Numbered from the stretch's first letter, positions 1 through 9,174 are shown. The stretch is 64,000 bases of DNA from Rhodococcus sp. B7740 (GCF_000954115.1 NZ_CP010797.1:4216001-4280000); one strand, 5' to 3'. Translations and numbers: made by a program. The notes: a model not told the origin generated them from the sequence alone.

Positions 1-43
1 GCTCGACCTTGGATCCGTTCAGTTCGGTCGCGGTGAAAGACAT
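1..43 (-). CDS. start of an unidentified gene, cut by the left edge
   Basis: An ATG at 43 on the minus strand opens a frame reading MSFTATELNGSKVE up to the window edge. It overlaps the last 25 bases of the DUF998 gene in the same direction, as coupled actinobacterial genes often do. With only 14 codons no family can be named and the start itself is tentative. Confidence 0.3.
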   Translation of the reverse strand, partial: MSFTATELNGSKVE

Positions 44-708
44 GCGCCGAGTTTAAGCGCACACCCCAGCACCACCAGATACGCCGACATGCCGCCTACC
101 TGTATCCGTTGCGCGATGCCGAGACCGTACTCGCCGGGCAGATTGTCGGCGATCAGCAGCCACGCGGTAGCCAGTGTCGTCACGATCAGAACGGCCAGGC
201 CCAGCGTGCGCAGCAGCGGGTAGAGCCGGTAGCGAAATGCGGCCACCGTGAACGCGATCATGACGGTGAAGATCGCGAACACCGCGATGGTGCTGGTCAG
301 CGCATGCAGGTGATGGAGTTGCGGGAACAATCCGCTCGGCTCGATCGGACAGCTCGGATCGTCGGCCGCCACACACTCGAGGGGGAGTTTCGCGTCGGCG
401 ATAGTCGCAATGCCGAAGATGCCCGACGCCACCCAGCCGGTGACGACGAGTCGTCGTCGCGGGGTTGCCAGGAAGCCGATAATCGCCGCGAGAATCATCA
501 ACGAACCCGTGACGACGTCTGCGGTGGAGAAGAATTCGCGGTACGGCTGATCGCGGGCGTCGAGTTCGCTGAGGAACGATGTGGTCGGGTCGAGACCGGT
601 ATCGAGGAAGAATTCGGCCACCCAGGCCGAGTACAGCAGGCCGGCGAGGATCAAGCAGATCGCCACTACGACGCGGCGGATATCCACGCCTTCGGTTCTC
701 GAACGCAC
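19..708 (-). CDS. DUF998 family integral membrane protein
   Basis: Membrane protein of about 229 residues with roughly six hydrophobic segments (about residues 10-30, 62-82, 85-105, 135-160, 168-188, 200-220). The SFLSELDARDQP sequence after the first segment is the hallmark of DUF998, a family of unknown function common in actinobacteria. The gene opens with GTG at 708; an in-frame GTG at 687 (VDIRRVV) would leave a shorter N-terminus before the first membrane segment. It lies 9 bases downstream of the lipoprotein gene on the same strand and may share its transcript. Substrate and role are unknown. Confidence 0.8.
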   Translation of the reverse strand: MRSRTEGVDIRRVVVAICLILAGLLYSAWVAEFFLDTGLDPTTSFLSELDARDQPYREFFSTADVVTGSLMILAAIIGFLATPRRRLVVTGWVASGIFGIATIADAKLPLECVAADDPSCPIEPSGLFPQLHHLHALTSTIAVFAIFTVMIAFTVAAFRYRLYPLLRTLGLAVLIVTTLATAWLLIADNLPGEYGLGIAQRIQVGGMSAYLVVLGCALKLGACLSPRPN

Positions 709-717
709 CGACCAAGG

Positions 718-1758
718 CTAGCCAGTGAGTACCTCGGCGGTTGCCACCGCCAGTGCGACGGCGGACTCGCAGCTGTCGGTCAGGACGGACAGTGTGGGAA
801 CCGTGCGGGCATAGCGCGCGGCAGCGTTGTCTTTCTCGGGCATGCCGAGCACGGGGTTGCCCAGCACGATGTCCGCGAAGCACGACGAATCCGAGGCGCG
901 TGTCTCGACGGTGTAGCCGCCCCGCTGGACGGGCTCGCTGTCGGTCGAACGCAGATCCGAGTCGACGTACGTGAGCGTGACGTCGAGCATCGCCAGTGTG
1001 TCCTCGAACGTCGACGACGACGCCGTGAAGTGGCAACGGTACGGATCGGACGCGGGGTTCCAGCGGGCCACCGTCCAGGTTGCGGGCAGGTGTTCGAGGA
1101 CGGCGCACGGGTCCTTCGAGGCCAGCGGAAGGTTGTACTTCGAGTCGGCCCGCAGTGGTGGATCGTCCAACAGGCTCAGTGCGGTCTCGGCGAAGGTTGT
1201 CGCCGCTGCACACGCGTCGGCGACGGCCCGATCGACGTCGATCGTGGCAAAGCTACGACCGGATTCGGTGAGGAAGCCGTCCATGGCCCCGGTGGCGGCT
1301 CCGTCGAACTCGTCGCGCAGCGGAAAGCTGACGCGGCACTGCCCTTGCGACAGGTCGTGGAGATACACCTGTTCGCCGCCGATCGTGATCCGCTCGGTGT
1401 CCGGGTCGTCCGGCGTCGGCTGATATCCGTTCAGATCGATCGAGACGGAGTCGGTGGCGCTCGAGTTCGCCGGGTTCAGACTGGCCGAGCACGTGCTCAA
1501 TTCGCCGTCGGGGCGCAGTTGCACCACCGTGCCGAGCTCAGCGAGGTCGTCCTCGGTGAGAAAACCGCAGGGGTCGAGACTGCGTACGAACGCCGCCGAG
1601 TCTGCGAGGTACCGGTCCGCCTCGGACAGCACGAATCCGTACCGGTTCTGCGGCGCACTGCTGACGGGGGAGGCGCTGCCGAGCAAGACCACCGCGCACC
1701 CGCTCGTCGATACGGCCATCGCCAGCGCTGTTGCCGCAAGCCACCAATTTCTACGCAC
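718..1758 (-). CDS. DUF3558-like lipoprotein with duplicated domain
   Basis: Exported lipoprotein of 346 residues. A short charged start (RRN), a hydrophobic stretch and the lipobox STSGC place the mature N-terminal cysteine near residue 21. The mature part seems to hold two related halves, each opening with a DPC motif (LDPCGFLTEDD and KDPCAVLEHLP) and carrying a second cysteine further on, the pattern of actinobacterial DUF3558 lipoproteins. I chose GTG at 1758 because GGGGGA lies just upstream; a TTG at 1782 is also in frame. Function is unknown; the likely location is the outer face of the membrane. Confidence 0.75.
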   Translation of the reverse strand: MRRNWWLAATALAMAVSTSGCAVVLLGSASPVSSAPQNRYGFVLSEADRYLADSAAFVRSLDPCGFLTEDDLAELGTVVQLRPDGELSTCSASLNPANSSATDSVSIDLNGYQPTPDDPDTERITIGGEQVYLHDLSQGQCRVSFPLRDEFDGAATGAMDGFLTESGRSFATIDVDRAVADACAAATTFAETALSLLDDPPLRADSKYNLPLASKDPCAVLEHLPATWTVARWNPASDPYRCHFTASSSTFEDTLAMLDVTLTYVDSDLRSTDSEPVQRGGYTVETRASDSSCFADIVLGNPVLGMPEKDNAAARYARTVPTLSVLTDSCESAVALAVATAEVLTG

Positions 1759-1818
1759 CGTTTCCCCCGAAACTCGAATCAACCGATCATGGGGTTGGAC
1801 GCGCGGGGGCTGGAGATG

Positions 1819-1854
1819 GTTTCAGTCTCCGGACAGGTTGTTTCAGTCTCCGGA
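1819..1854. repeat. two direct copies of a 15-bp sequence at the 3' end of vsr
   Basis: GTTTCAGTCTCCGGA occurs at 1819-1833 and again at 1840-1854. The second copy covers the last codons and stop of vsr, so the first copy is a small duplication of the gene's terminus just beyond its stop. Confidence 0.75.
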
Positions 1855-2259
1855 AAGTTCGTCGACCACTCGATCGGCGGCCTCGGCGGGGTCCTCGTGT
1901 TCCCAGATTCGTACGACGCGCCAGCCCTCCGCGAGGAGCTTGTCGTCGGTGTCGCGATCGCGCGTGACGTTGGCCGCCAGTTTGTCGGCCCACCACTGCG
2001 CGTTGTTGCGGGGCTTGGTCGCGTGAATCGGGCAGCTGTGCCAGAAGCAGCCGTCGACGTAGACCGCGACCTTGCGCCTGGGGAAGACCAGATCTGCTCG
2101 ACGCCTCATGCCCTTCAACGGAGCTCGATCGACGAAGTAGCGCAGACCTCGACGGTGCAGTGCCTGCCGTAGCGCCACCTCGGGCTTGGTGTCGCGTCGT
2201 TTCTGCTTGCTCAGTCGCGCGCTGGTCCTGGCGTCGGTGGCGGGCCGCTCTGCGCTCAC
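1843..2259 (-). CDS. vsr: very short patch repair endonuclease (Vsr)
   Basis: Vsr nicks DNA 5' of T:G mismatches that arise when 5-methylcytosine deaminates, starting repair back to C:G. The 138-residue protein carries the expected core: RADLVFPRRKVAVYVDGCFWH (catalytic Asp and the CFWH segment), then a C-P-I-H stretch and the NVTRDRDTD...GWRVVRIWEHE tail. It starts with GTG at 2259, overlapping the methyltransferase stop by four bases (GTGA), so translation is coupled and the nuclease should act at sites of the neighbouring methylase. An in-frame open stretch extends far upstream inside the methylase gene, but the family begins here. Confidence 0.92.
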   Translation of the reverse strand: MSAERPATDARTSARLSKQKRRDTKPEVALRQALHRRGLRYFVDRAPLKGMRRRADLVFPRRKVAVYVDGCFWHSCPIHATKPRNNAQWWADKLAANVTRDRDTDDKLLAEGWRVVRIWEHEDPAEAADRVVDELSGD

Positions 2260-3419
2260 GCCGACACCCTCTCGGCGTACCCGCCCATGCGTTCGAGATG
2301 GGCGTCGAGGTCGTCGAGAAAGCCGTCGACGAAACGGAGATTGCCCGCTCTGGCTCGCTTGAGGAACCCGGCGGTCGCTCGCGCCGAGAGCAGCTTCGCG
2401 TCGTCCAGGAAATCGATCAGGTCCTCGTACGGCTCGTGCACCGGCATGGTCGTCACCGCGACCCGATAGCTGGTGCGGTCGCGTCCCCAGGCTGCGGTCG
2501 GCCAGGCCTGACCAGGCAGCAGAGCCGGATCGTTCGAGGCGTCGTACGGCTGGGGATCGTCGAGTGCGCTCGCCGCCCAGGACGCCATGCGCACACTGAC
2601 GGCGTTGCCGACGAGCTTCCAGCGATGTCCGCTGCGGACGCCGGGCTGCTGGACGGCGGGCAGCGTCCACTCCGGATCGAATCCCTGCAGACGTTCGGCA
2701 CCGATGATCCCGGGAGTGACGATCTCCCCGGACGGCAACCGAACCGCCGGCGGACTGGCTATGCCGAGCGAGGATCCGCCCTTGAGCGTCGGGACCGCAT
2801 TGACGGCCCAGCCCAGCCCGCGAATGCCCTCGGTCCAGTAGAAACCGCACGGCTGCGTGGCCGGGTCGCCGTCGGGTAGCAGTCCTGCATCCTGCGAGAA
2901 CAGCACCTCGCGTGGATCGTCGGTACGCGAGGCCAGCATCACCACCCGCTGCCGACGCTGCGGCAACCCGAACGCGCGGGCGTCGACGACGCGATATGCC
3001 CACATGTAGCCGAGGTCCTCCAGCGCGTCGGTGATGTGTCGCATGGCCGCCCCACGGCCGAGCTGGAGCATGAACGGCACGTTCTCCATCAGCAGCCATC
3101 GCGGGCCGCGTCGACGCGAGACCAGCCGAAACACCTCGTCGACCAGGCCCGATCTGGCACCGGTGATGCCTGCGGTGCGTCCGGCCTGCGACAGGTCCTG
3201 ACAGGGGAAGCCGGCCGCGACGAGTTCGGTGTCGGCGGGCAGGCTTCGAAGAGTGGTGACGTCGGTGTGCAGGGGTACCTCGGGCATGCGCGCTCTCAGG
3301 ACGGCCCCGGCTCCGGGATCGATCTCGCACAGCAACTGCGTCGTCCACCCTGCGTCGGCCAACCCCAGCTCGAGCCCGCCGATCCCCGCGAACAACCCGA
3401 CCATCGACCGTGCGCTCAC
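2256..3419 (-). CDS. DNA (cytosine-5-)-methyltransferase
   Basis: C5-cytosine methyltransferase of 387 residues. The motifs are visible in order: I (MVGLFAGIGGLELG, AdoMet binding), IV (GFPCQDLSQAG with the catalytic Cys), VI (LLMENVP), VIII (LPQRRQRVVML) and X (LVGNAVSVRMASW). About 100 residues follow motif X, more than in minimal enzymes. The target-recognition segment between VIII and IX gives no specificity that I can read. It is coupled to vsr downstream. No restriction endonuclease is seen on either side, so it looks like a solitary methylase or the remains of a restriction-modification system. Confidence 0.93.
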   Translation of the reverse strand: MSARSMVGLFAGIGGLELGLADAGWTTQLLCEIDPGAGAVLRARMPEVPLHTDVTTLRSLPADTELVAAGFPCQDLSQAGRTAGITGARSGLVDEVFRLVSRRRGPRWLLMENVPFMLQLGRGAAMRHITDALEDLGYMWAYRVVDARAFGLPQRRQRVVMLASRTDDPREVLFSQDAGLLPDGDPATQPCGFYWTEGIRGLGWAVNAVPTLKGGSSLGIASPPAVRLPSGEIVTPGIIGAERLQGFDPEWTLPAVQQPGVRSGHRWKLVGNAVSVRMASWAASALDDPQPYDASNDPALLPGQAWPTAAWGRDRTSYRVAVTTMPVHEPYEDLIDFLDDAKLLSARATAGFLKRARAGNLRFVDGFLDDLDAHLERMGGYAERVSA

Positions 3420-3582
3420 GTATGCCCTTCCCTTGCCCGACGGCCCTACGTTACTCGAGAGTCGGTTCGCTTGACCTCGACCGAGCTCGAGGTTTCACAC
3501 TGGAATGCGAGGGCCGAAAAATCGGTTGGAAACTGAGCCTGTGCAATGAAAGCATTCGAGCACAGCAATAAGGAGAAGAACT

Positions 3583-5376
3583 GTGTCTACGGGTGTGCTC
3601 GATCCCGAAACCCGAACCCTCGATCAGCCATACCCGGACACCGCGAAGCCGCCCAGCTCGCTGCGCCGTTTCGCGCCGTTTCTGCTGCCGTACAAGTGGT
3701 TCTACATCGCCTCGATCGTGGTCTCGCTGATCGCCACCATGACCGGTCTGGTGATCCCGCTGGTGATGCAACGCGTCATCGACGGGCCCATCACCGATCA
3801 CAATTTCTCGGCCGTATGGTGGCCCGCGGCATTCGTCCTGTTGCTCGGCACCATCGATGCACTCGGCATCTGGGTTCGCCGTTACCTGGTCTCCCGCCCG
3901 TCGAGTCAGTTCGAGATCTCAGCGCGCGCAACAGTATTCGACAAACTCCAGCGACTCTCGGTCGCGGCTCACGAGAGCTGGGAATCGGGTCAGCTGCTTT
4001 CTCGTGCCATCGCAGACCTCGGTTCGCTGCGGCGGTTCATGGCCTTCATCGGCCCGTTCATCATCATCAACGCCGTCACACTGGTCGCAGGCATCGGCGT
4101 ACTGCTGGTGCAGTCCTGGCAATTGGGGCTGATCATGCTGGCGACGTCGGTACCGCTGGTGATCGCCTGCACCAAGTTCGAGACGCTCTATCGCGTCGTG
4201 GCCCGTGATGCTCAGGATCAGGCCGGCGACGTCACGACGACGGTCGAAGAGTCCATCCAGGGTATTCGCGTCCTCAAGGCGTTCGGTCGAAGTGCGCACT
4301 TGGGCAAACAGTTTCTGCGTCAGGCCCGCACATTGCGGGGCACCGAGCTGAAGAAGGTGCGCTACCTGGCGATCATCTGGGCGGTGATCGTCGGGCTGCA
4401 GCCGATCACCATCGGCGCGATCCTCGCCGTAGGCACGTACTCCATCGTCCAGGGCACCATGACGGTCGGCACCCTCGTCGCGGCCATCGCCATCGTCACC
4501 TTCCTGCTGTGGCCGATCGAGTCCTTCGGGTATCTCCTGGCCGAGCTGAACAATGCGCGCACGGCCGCGGATCGGTACTGGGAGATCATGGATACTCCCG
4601 AAACCGTGACCGATCCGGACAATCCCGTCGAACTGCCCGAAAAGATCCGTGGCCGAGTGCAATTCGATCGCGTCGGATTCACCTTCCCCGACGCGTCCGC
4701 ACCGCTTCTCGAGGACGTCAGCTTCGTCGTCGAGCCGGGGGAGACCGTCGCGCTGGTCGGCAACACCGGTAGCGGAAAGACCGCGCTGACGAACCTCGTA
4801 CCCCGGCTGTTCGACGCCACCGAGGGTTCCATCACCATCGACGGAATCGACGTGGCCTCGATGCGTTTGGCCGATCTGCGGTCGATCGTCACGGTGGCGT
4901 TCGAGGATCCGGTGCTGTTCTCGGCCAGTGCGCGCGAGAACATCGCGCTCGGTTCGCCCGGAGCCTCCTATGCCGAGGTCGCCGAGGCGTTGGAGATCGC
5001 GCACGCAACGGATTTCGTCGAGCAGTTGCCGTGGGGCCTGGCCACTCGCATCGGTGAGCAGGGAATGAGCCTGTCCGGTGGGCAGCGGCAGCGGCTCGCA
5101 CTGGCGCGGGCGGTGCTGGGCAAGCCCCGAGTACTGGTGCTCGACGACCCGCTGTCCGCGCTCGACGTGGACACCGAAGCCAAAGTGCAGAAGGAATTAC
5201 GACGCGTGTTGGCGCACTCGACGACACTGCTGGTGGCGCACCGGCCGTCGACCGCTGCCTTGGCCGACCGCGTGCTGTATCTCGAGAACGGACGAATTGT
5301 GGAGCAGGGAACACACGAGGGACTGCTGGCGTCGTCGCCGCGGTACCGCGAAGTGATGGGGTCGATTCATGGCTGA
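3583..5376 (+). CDS. ABC exporter half-transporter with degenerate ATPase site
   Basis: Fused membrane plus ATPase subunit of 597 residues; six membrane helices (about 30-310) followed by a nucleotide-binding domain with Walker A GNTGSGKTAL, signature LSGGQRQR, Walker B VLVLDDPLSALD and switch His (VAHRPS). The residue after the Walker B Asp is Asp, not the catalytic Glu, so the site made by this Walker B should hydrolyse poorly. It starts with GTG at 3583 behind AAGGAG at 3570-3575. Its last 8 bases overlap the next gene, whose Walker B is complete: the two should form an asymmetric heterodimeric exporter. Substrate unknown (lipid or drug are typical for the family). Confidence 0.9.
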   Translation: MSTGVLDPETRTLDQPYPDTAKPPSSLRRFAPFLLPYKWFYIASIVVSLIATMTGLVIPLVMQRVIDGPITDHNFSAVWWPAAFVLLLGTIDALGIWVRRYLVSRPSSQFEISARATVFDKLQRLSVAAHESWESGQLLSRAIADLGSLRRFMAFIGPFIIINAVTLVAGIGVLLVQSWQLGLIMLATSVPLVIACTKFETLYRVVARDAQDQAGDVTTTVEESIQGIRVLKAFGRSAHLGKQFLRQARTLRGTELKKVRYLAIIWAVIVGLQPITIGAILAVGTYSIVQGTMTVGTLVAAIAIVTFLLWPIESFGYLLAELNNARTAADRYWEIMDTPETVTDPDNPVELPEKIRGRVQFDRVGFTFPDASAPLLEDVSFVVEPGETVALVGNTGSGKTALTNLVPRLFDATEGSITIDGIDVASMRLADLRSIVTVAFEDPVLFSASARENIALGSPGASYAEVAEALEIAHATDFVEQLPWGLATRIGEQGMSLSGGQRQRLALARAVLGKPRVLVLDDPLSALDVDTEAKVQKELRRVLAHSTTLLVAHRPSTAALADRVLYLENGRIVEQGTHEGLLASSPRYREVMGSIHG

Positions 5377-7192
5377 GCAAACCGCAGCCGCGGATTGGCG
5401 CGGCGTCGGCGGCGAGGAATCGGAGGCCGACGCAACCGGAAACCTGTTGTTGGCCGGGCGTTCTCGCCGGTTGCTCGCCTCGTTGGTGCGGCCGTACAAG
5501 AAGCAGGCCCTGCTGTCGTTCCTGATCATTCTGGTCGACAACATCACCTACGTTGCCGGTCCGCTGTTCATCGCCTATGCGCTGGACAACGGTGTCGGCG
5601 CTGCAGCACAGGGGGATTGGGCTCCGTTGCTGTGGGCGATCGGCGGCTACACCGGCTTCGGTCTGCTCGGAATGCTCACCACCTACGCCTTCCTCACCGT
5701 CTCAGGTCGGCTGAGTCAGAACATCCTGTACGACCTGCGCGGTCGGGTGTTCGACCACGCCCAGAAGCTGAGCCTGTCGTTCCACGAGAAGTACACCTCG
5801 GGACGGTTGATCTCGCGTCTGACCAGCGATGTCGAATCTCTGCAGACGCTGCTCGAAAGTGCGCTCAACGATGCTCTGACGGCCATCCTGTCGATGGTGT
5901 CGATCGCGATCATCCTGGTGTACCTCGACGTTCCGATGGCGATGATCGTGCTGGCCGGATTCGTTCCGCTGGTCCTCGTCACCCGGTGGTCGCAGCGTCG
6001 ACAACGCCAGGGATACCGTCGAACACGGGTGGCGATCGCCCGCGTCGTGGTCCACTTCGTGGAGTCGATGGGCGGTATCCGCGCGGTACAGGTGTTCCGA
6101 CGCGAGGGCCGCAACGACGCGATTCTGAGCACCGAGGATTCGGAATACCGCGACGCCACCACCGCAGCGCTGCGCGGGATGGCGAGTTACACCGGCATCG
6201 TGCGCTGGATCGGCAACGTCACGCTCGCGATCATCCTGGTGTTCGGTAGCTGGCGAGTGATCAACGGACACATGGACATCGGTGTGCTCGCCGCCTACGT
6301 GTTGTATCTGCGCCGGTTCTACGGACCCCTCGACGAGCTGGCAATGGTCTTCAACGCCTACCAGTCCGCTGCGGCTGCACTGGAGAAGATCTCCGGGGTA
6401 CTCGAGGAAGAACCGTCGGTGACAGCGCCGAAGAACCCGGTGGAGATCGGAACAGCCAAGGGCGACATCACGTTCGACGACGTGCACTTCGCCTACGGCC
6501 CCGAACGCGTCGTGCTGCCGGAATTCTCGTTGCACGTACCCGCCGGACAGGTGGTCGCGATGGTCGGGGCGACCGGAGCGGGCAAGTCGACACTGGCGAA
6601 GCTGTTGGCGCGCTTCTACGACCCGACGGCCGGAGCCGTCCGACTCGACGGCGTCGACATGCGGGACATCAGCGACGATGACCTGCGTCGCAACGTCGTG
6701 ATGGTGACGCAGGAGTCGTTCCTGTTCTCCGGTTCGGTAGCGGACAACATCCGACTCGGACGTCCCACGGCCACCGATGCAGACGTTCGGGCAGCCGCGG
6801 ACGCCGTCGGGCTGACGGAGTTCATCGCGTCGTTGCCGGATGGAATCGACACCGACGTGCGCAAACGCGGAGGACGATTGTCCTCGGGCCAAAGGCAATT
6901 GGTGGCCTTCGCGCGGGTGTTCCTCGCCGCGCCGTCGGTGATCGTGCTGGACGAGGCGACATCGAGCCTCGACATCCCGAGTGAGCGGCTGGTGCAGCGC
7001 GCGCTCGAGACCATCCTGCAGGGACGAACTGCGCTGATCATCGCGCACCGCCTGTCGACGGTGGCCATCGCCGATCGCGTTCTGGTCATGTCCGACGGAA
7101 ACATCGTCGAGGACGGAACCCCCGAGGACCTCATCGCAGGAGAGGGACGCTTCGCGCACCTGCACGAGGCGTGGGAGGACTCGCTGGTCTAG
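5369..7192 (+). CDS. ABC exporter half-transporter, catalytically complete partner
   Basis: 607-residue ABC exporter subunit, the partner of the overlapping upstream gene. A polar N-terminus of about 30 residues precedes six membrane helices. The nucleotide-binding domain has Walker A GATGAGKSTL, signature LSSGQRQL, Walker B VIVLDEATSSLD with the catalytic Glu, and the H-loop IAHRLST. In heterodimeric exporters such as TM287/288 one consensus and one degenerate ATP site coexist; the present pair shows the same split. The ATG at 5369 lies inside the end of the previous gene, implying coupled, equimolar translation. Confidence 0.9.
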   Translation: MAEQTAAADWRGVGGEESEADATGNLLLAGRSRRLLASLVRPYKKQALLSFLIILVDNITYVAGPLFIAYALDNGVGAAAQGDWAPLLWAIGGYTGFGLLGMLTTYAFLTVSGRLSQNILYDLRGRVFDHAQKLSLSFHEKYTSGRLISRLTSDVESLQTLLESALNDALTAILSMVSIAIILVYLDVPMAMIVLAGFVPLVLVTRWSQRRQRQGYRRTRVAIARVVVHFVESMGGIRAVQVFRREGRNDAILSTEDSEYRDATTAALRGMASYTGIVRWIGNVTLAIILVFGSWRVINGHMDIGVLAAYVLYLRRFYGPLDELAMVFNAYQSAAAALEKISGVLEEEPSVTAPKNPVEIGTAKGDITFDDVHFAYGPERVVLPEFSLHVPAGQVVAMVGATGAGKSTLAKLLARFYDPTAGAVRLDGVDMRDISDDDLRRNVVMVTQESFLFSGSVADNIRLGRPTATDADVRAAADAVGLTEFIASLPDGIDTDVRKRGGRLSSGQRQLVAFARVFLAAPSVIVLDEATSSLDIPSERLVQRALETILQGRTALIIAHRLSTVAIADRVLVMSDGNIVEDGTPEDLIAGEGRFAHLHEAWEDSLV

Positions 7193-7202
7193 GTGCCGTG
7201 GT

Positions 7203-7550
7203 TCAGGTCCACGGAGTGATCGGCGGCTTGACCCACATGATCTTCTCGTCGGCGTGCTGGGGCGTCGCACCGTCGTGGCCCGGGTGTTCGGCCGCCCACA
7301 CGGATTTACGGTCGAGCAACTCGGCCACGATGGTCCACGTCTCCATCGTGCTCGGTGGATGCAGGTCGGCAGCGCGGGCCAGCTTCCGGCGGACCGCGTC
7401 GGTGAGTTCGAGTAGCTCGGCACCGGTGATGCCGCGATCCCACACGTAGCGCGCCAGAGCTTTCGCCTTGTCCTGCCGACTCTTCGCAGCCTGTTCGGAG
7501 TGCGCGAAATCGAACTGCCCGCCGCCCGCGTTCTCTGTCGTCACGGGCAC
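7203..7550 (-). CDS. conserved hypothetical protein, 115 aa
   Basis: Soluble, charged protein of 115 residues with no signal peptide or membrane segment. A helical central part (SRQDKAKALARYVWDRG... ELLELTDAVRRKLARAA) is followed by a Trp-containing C-terminus ending in VKPPITPWT. I do not recognise a family. It converges on the ABC exporter operon with only 10 bases between stops and is transcribed away from the glycolipid-binding gene, with which it shares a 71-base divergent region. Confidence 0.65.
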   Translation of the reverse strand: MPVTTENAGGGQFDFAHSEQAAKSRQDKAKALARYVWDRGITGAELLELTDAVRRKLARAADLHPPSTMETWTIVAELLDRKSVWAAEHPGHDGATPQHADEKIMWVKPPITPWT

Positions 7551-7621
7551 AACATTAATGAACTGCGAGAAAAGGCACGTCCGCTTGATCTTCTGGGGGC
7601 CTCGTCGCCTACCGTAGGTGG

Positions 7622-8248
7622 GTGATCACTCAAGCATCGGGTGCAGAGCAAGTCTCCATCCCCGCGACCGATTCCACAGACGCGAGAACCTGGCCGTCGA
7701 TCCTGACGTGGCGAGCGCACGACGTTCCTCGCATGGAGTCCGTGCGGGTCCAGCTCTCGGGCAACCGCATCAAGGCTGCCGGACGCATCATCGGTGGCGC
7801 GTGCAGCGATCACCCCGCCTTCAGCGCGTCCTACGACCTGGTGACCGACGAATACGGCGTCACCAAGAGGCTCTCGGTGCGCACCTCGCTCGCATCCGGT
7901 GACCGCCAGGCCTCCGTCAGCCGTGACGACGAGGGCTATTGGATGGTGGAGAACAGCACCAGTCATCAGCGCTCGACCTACAGTGGCGCGCTCGACGTCG
8001 ACATGGTGCTCAGCCCGTTCTTCAACACTCTGCCGATCCGTCGATTCGGTCTGCACACCCAGGTCCAGGACCTCGAGGTGCCCACTGTGTACGTGAACCT
8101 GCTCGACCTCAGCATCCAGGAAGCCACTCTGACCTACAGCAGTGGTTCCGAGGGAATTCACGTCATCTCACCGGTCTCGACGTCGTCCGTCACGGTCGAC
8201 GCCGACGGTTTCGTTCTCGACTACCCGGGACTGGCCGAGCGGATCTGA
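7622..8248 (+). CDS. putative glycolipid-binding protein (DUF1089 family)
   Basis: 208-residue cytoplasmic protein with the conserved pattern of the putative glycolipid-binding family (PF06475): an N-terminal LTWRAHDVPRMESVRV, then RIIGGACSDHPAFSASYDLVTDEYGVTKRLSV, then IDV-type strands ending LDYPGLAERI. The family fold resembles lipid-binding beta proteins; biochemical function is not established. It starts with GTG at 7622. The last 28 bases overlap the 3' end of tyrA on the other strand. Confidence 0.75.
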   Translation: MITQASGAEQVSIPATDSTDARTWPSILTWRAHDVPRMESVRVQLSGNRIKAAGRIIGGACSDHPAFSASYDLVTDEYGVTKRLSVRTSLASGDRQASVSRDDEGYWMVENSTSHQRSTYSGALDVDMVLSPFFNTLPIRRFGLHTQVQDLEVPTVYVNLLDLSIQEATLTYSSGSEGIHVISPVSTSSVTVDADGFVLDYPGLAERI

Positions 8249-9174
8249 CGCACGACGCCACCGCGTCGACCCGCGTCCTGCAGTTTTTCCCGCCACCCCG
8301 GTTCGCCCGGGGTGATGTCGGTGATCTCGAAGCGTTGATGCTGCTCGTACTGCAGGCGCGCCGTGTTTCCGGCCTCGACCAGTGATTTCGTCGAACCTTC
8401 GTCGAGTTCTTCGCGCGCTGCCGTGAGTGCGTCCAGTGCCTCGTCCAGCGCGGTCCGCAGAGCGGCGGCGTTGCCCTCGGTCATCGCCCGAACGAGACTC
8501 GGCGACGAGGACGCCACCCGCGTCCCGTCCCGAAACGAGCCCGCAGCCAGGCCCAACGCCAGCGGTCCGCCTGCCGCGCCCACGATCGCGAGTGTCTCGG
8601 CCAGCACATGCGGAAGATGGGAGATTCTAGCGACGGCGCGATCGTGCTCGCCGCTCTCTGCCGGCACCACCACCGAACCGCAGTCGAGGGCGAGACGGGC
8701 CACCCGAACCCACACGTCGGCGTCGACTCCCGGGTCGGTGGACACCACCCACACCGCGTCGGCGAACAGCGTCGGATCGGTGGCCGACCACCCCGAGTGG
8801 TTGGTGCCGGCCATGGGATGTCCCCCGACGTAGCGTGCCTGCAAACCCTGCGCCTCGACGACGGCCGCCATCTCGGCCTTGACGCTGACGACATCGGTCA
8901 GCGGAGCTGTGCGGGCATGCTCGGCGACAGCAGTCAGAATCGACTCGACGGCAGGCATCGGAACGGCGACGACGATCAACGCGTCCTGTGCTGCGGCCCT
9001 GCTCAGTGCAGCTACCAGGTCGGTGCCGACGTCGTATCCATCGGCCACAGCACCTGCAATCGCGTCGGCCGATCGGTTCCATCCCCATACCGGACGGCCC
9101 GCATCGTGTGCCGCGCGCAGGATCGACCCACCGATCAGTCCGAGCCCCAGAACGCACACCGAAGAAGAAGTCAC
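8221..9174 (-). CDS. tyrA: prephenate dehydrogenase
   Basis: Catalyses NAD-dependent oxidative decarboxylation of prephenate to 4-hydroxyphenylpyruvate, the committed step to tyrosine. The 317-residue protein opens with the Rossmann motif GLGLIGGSILRA and holds the family landmarks VGGHPMAGTNHSGW and HDRAVARISHLPHVLAE. No C-terminal ACT domain follows, so feedback by tyrosine through ACT is not expected. The start is GTG at 9174; the open frame continues upstream but without family similarity. The gene diverges from the TadA-partner gene. Confidence 0.9.
   Translation of the reverse strand: MTSSSVCVLGLGLIGGSILRAAHDAGRPVWGWNRSADAIAGAVADGYDVGTDLVAALSRAAAQDALIVVAVPMPAVESILTAVAEHARTAPLTDVVSVKAEMAAVVEAQGLQARYVGGHPMAGTNHSGWSATDPTLFADAVWVVSTDPGVDADVWVRVARLALDCGSVVVPAESGEHDRAVARISHLPHVLAETLAIVGAAGGPLALGLAAGSFRDGTRVASSSPSLVRAMTEGNAAALRTALDEALDALTAAREELDEGSTKSLVEAGNTARLQYEQHQRFEITDITPGEPGWREKLQDAGRRGGVVRQIRSASPG

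Noticed and set aside
109..2172. A 687-codon plus-strand frame over the DUF998 and lipoprotein genes
   Set aside because: No family motif, strongly Arg-rich; the minus-strand genes show signal peptide, lipobox and membrane helices.
1843..3348. A single 501-residue protein including Vsr
   Set aside because: The upstream 360 residues are the methylase gene read in the wrong frame; Vsr starts at the GTG overlapping the methylase stop.
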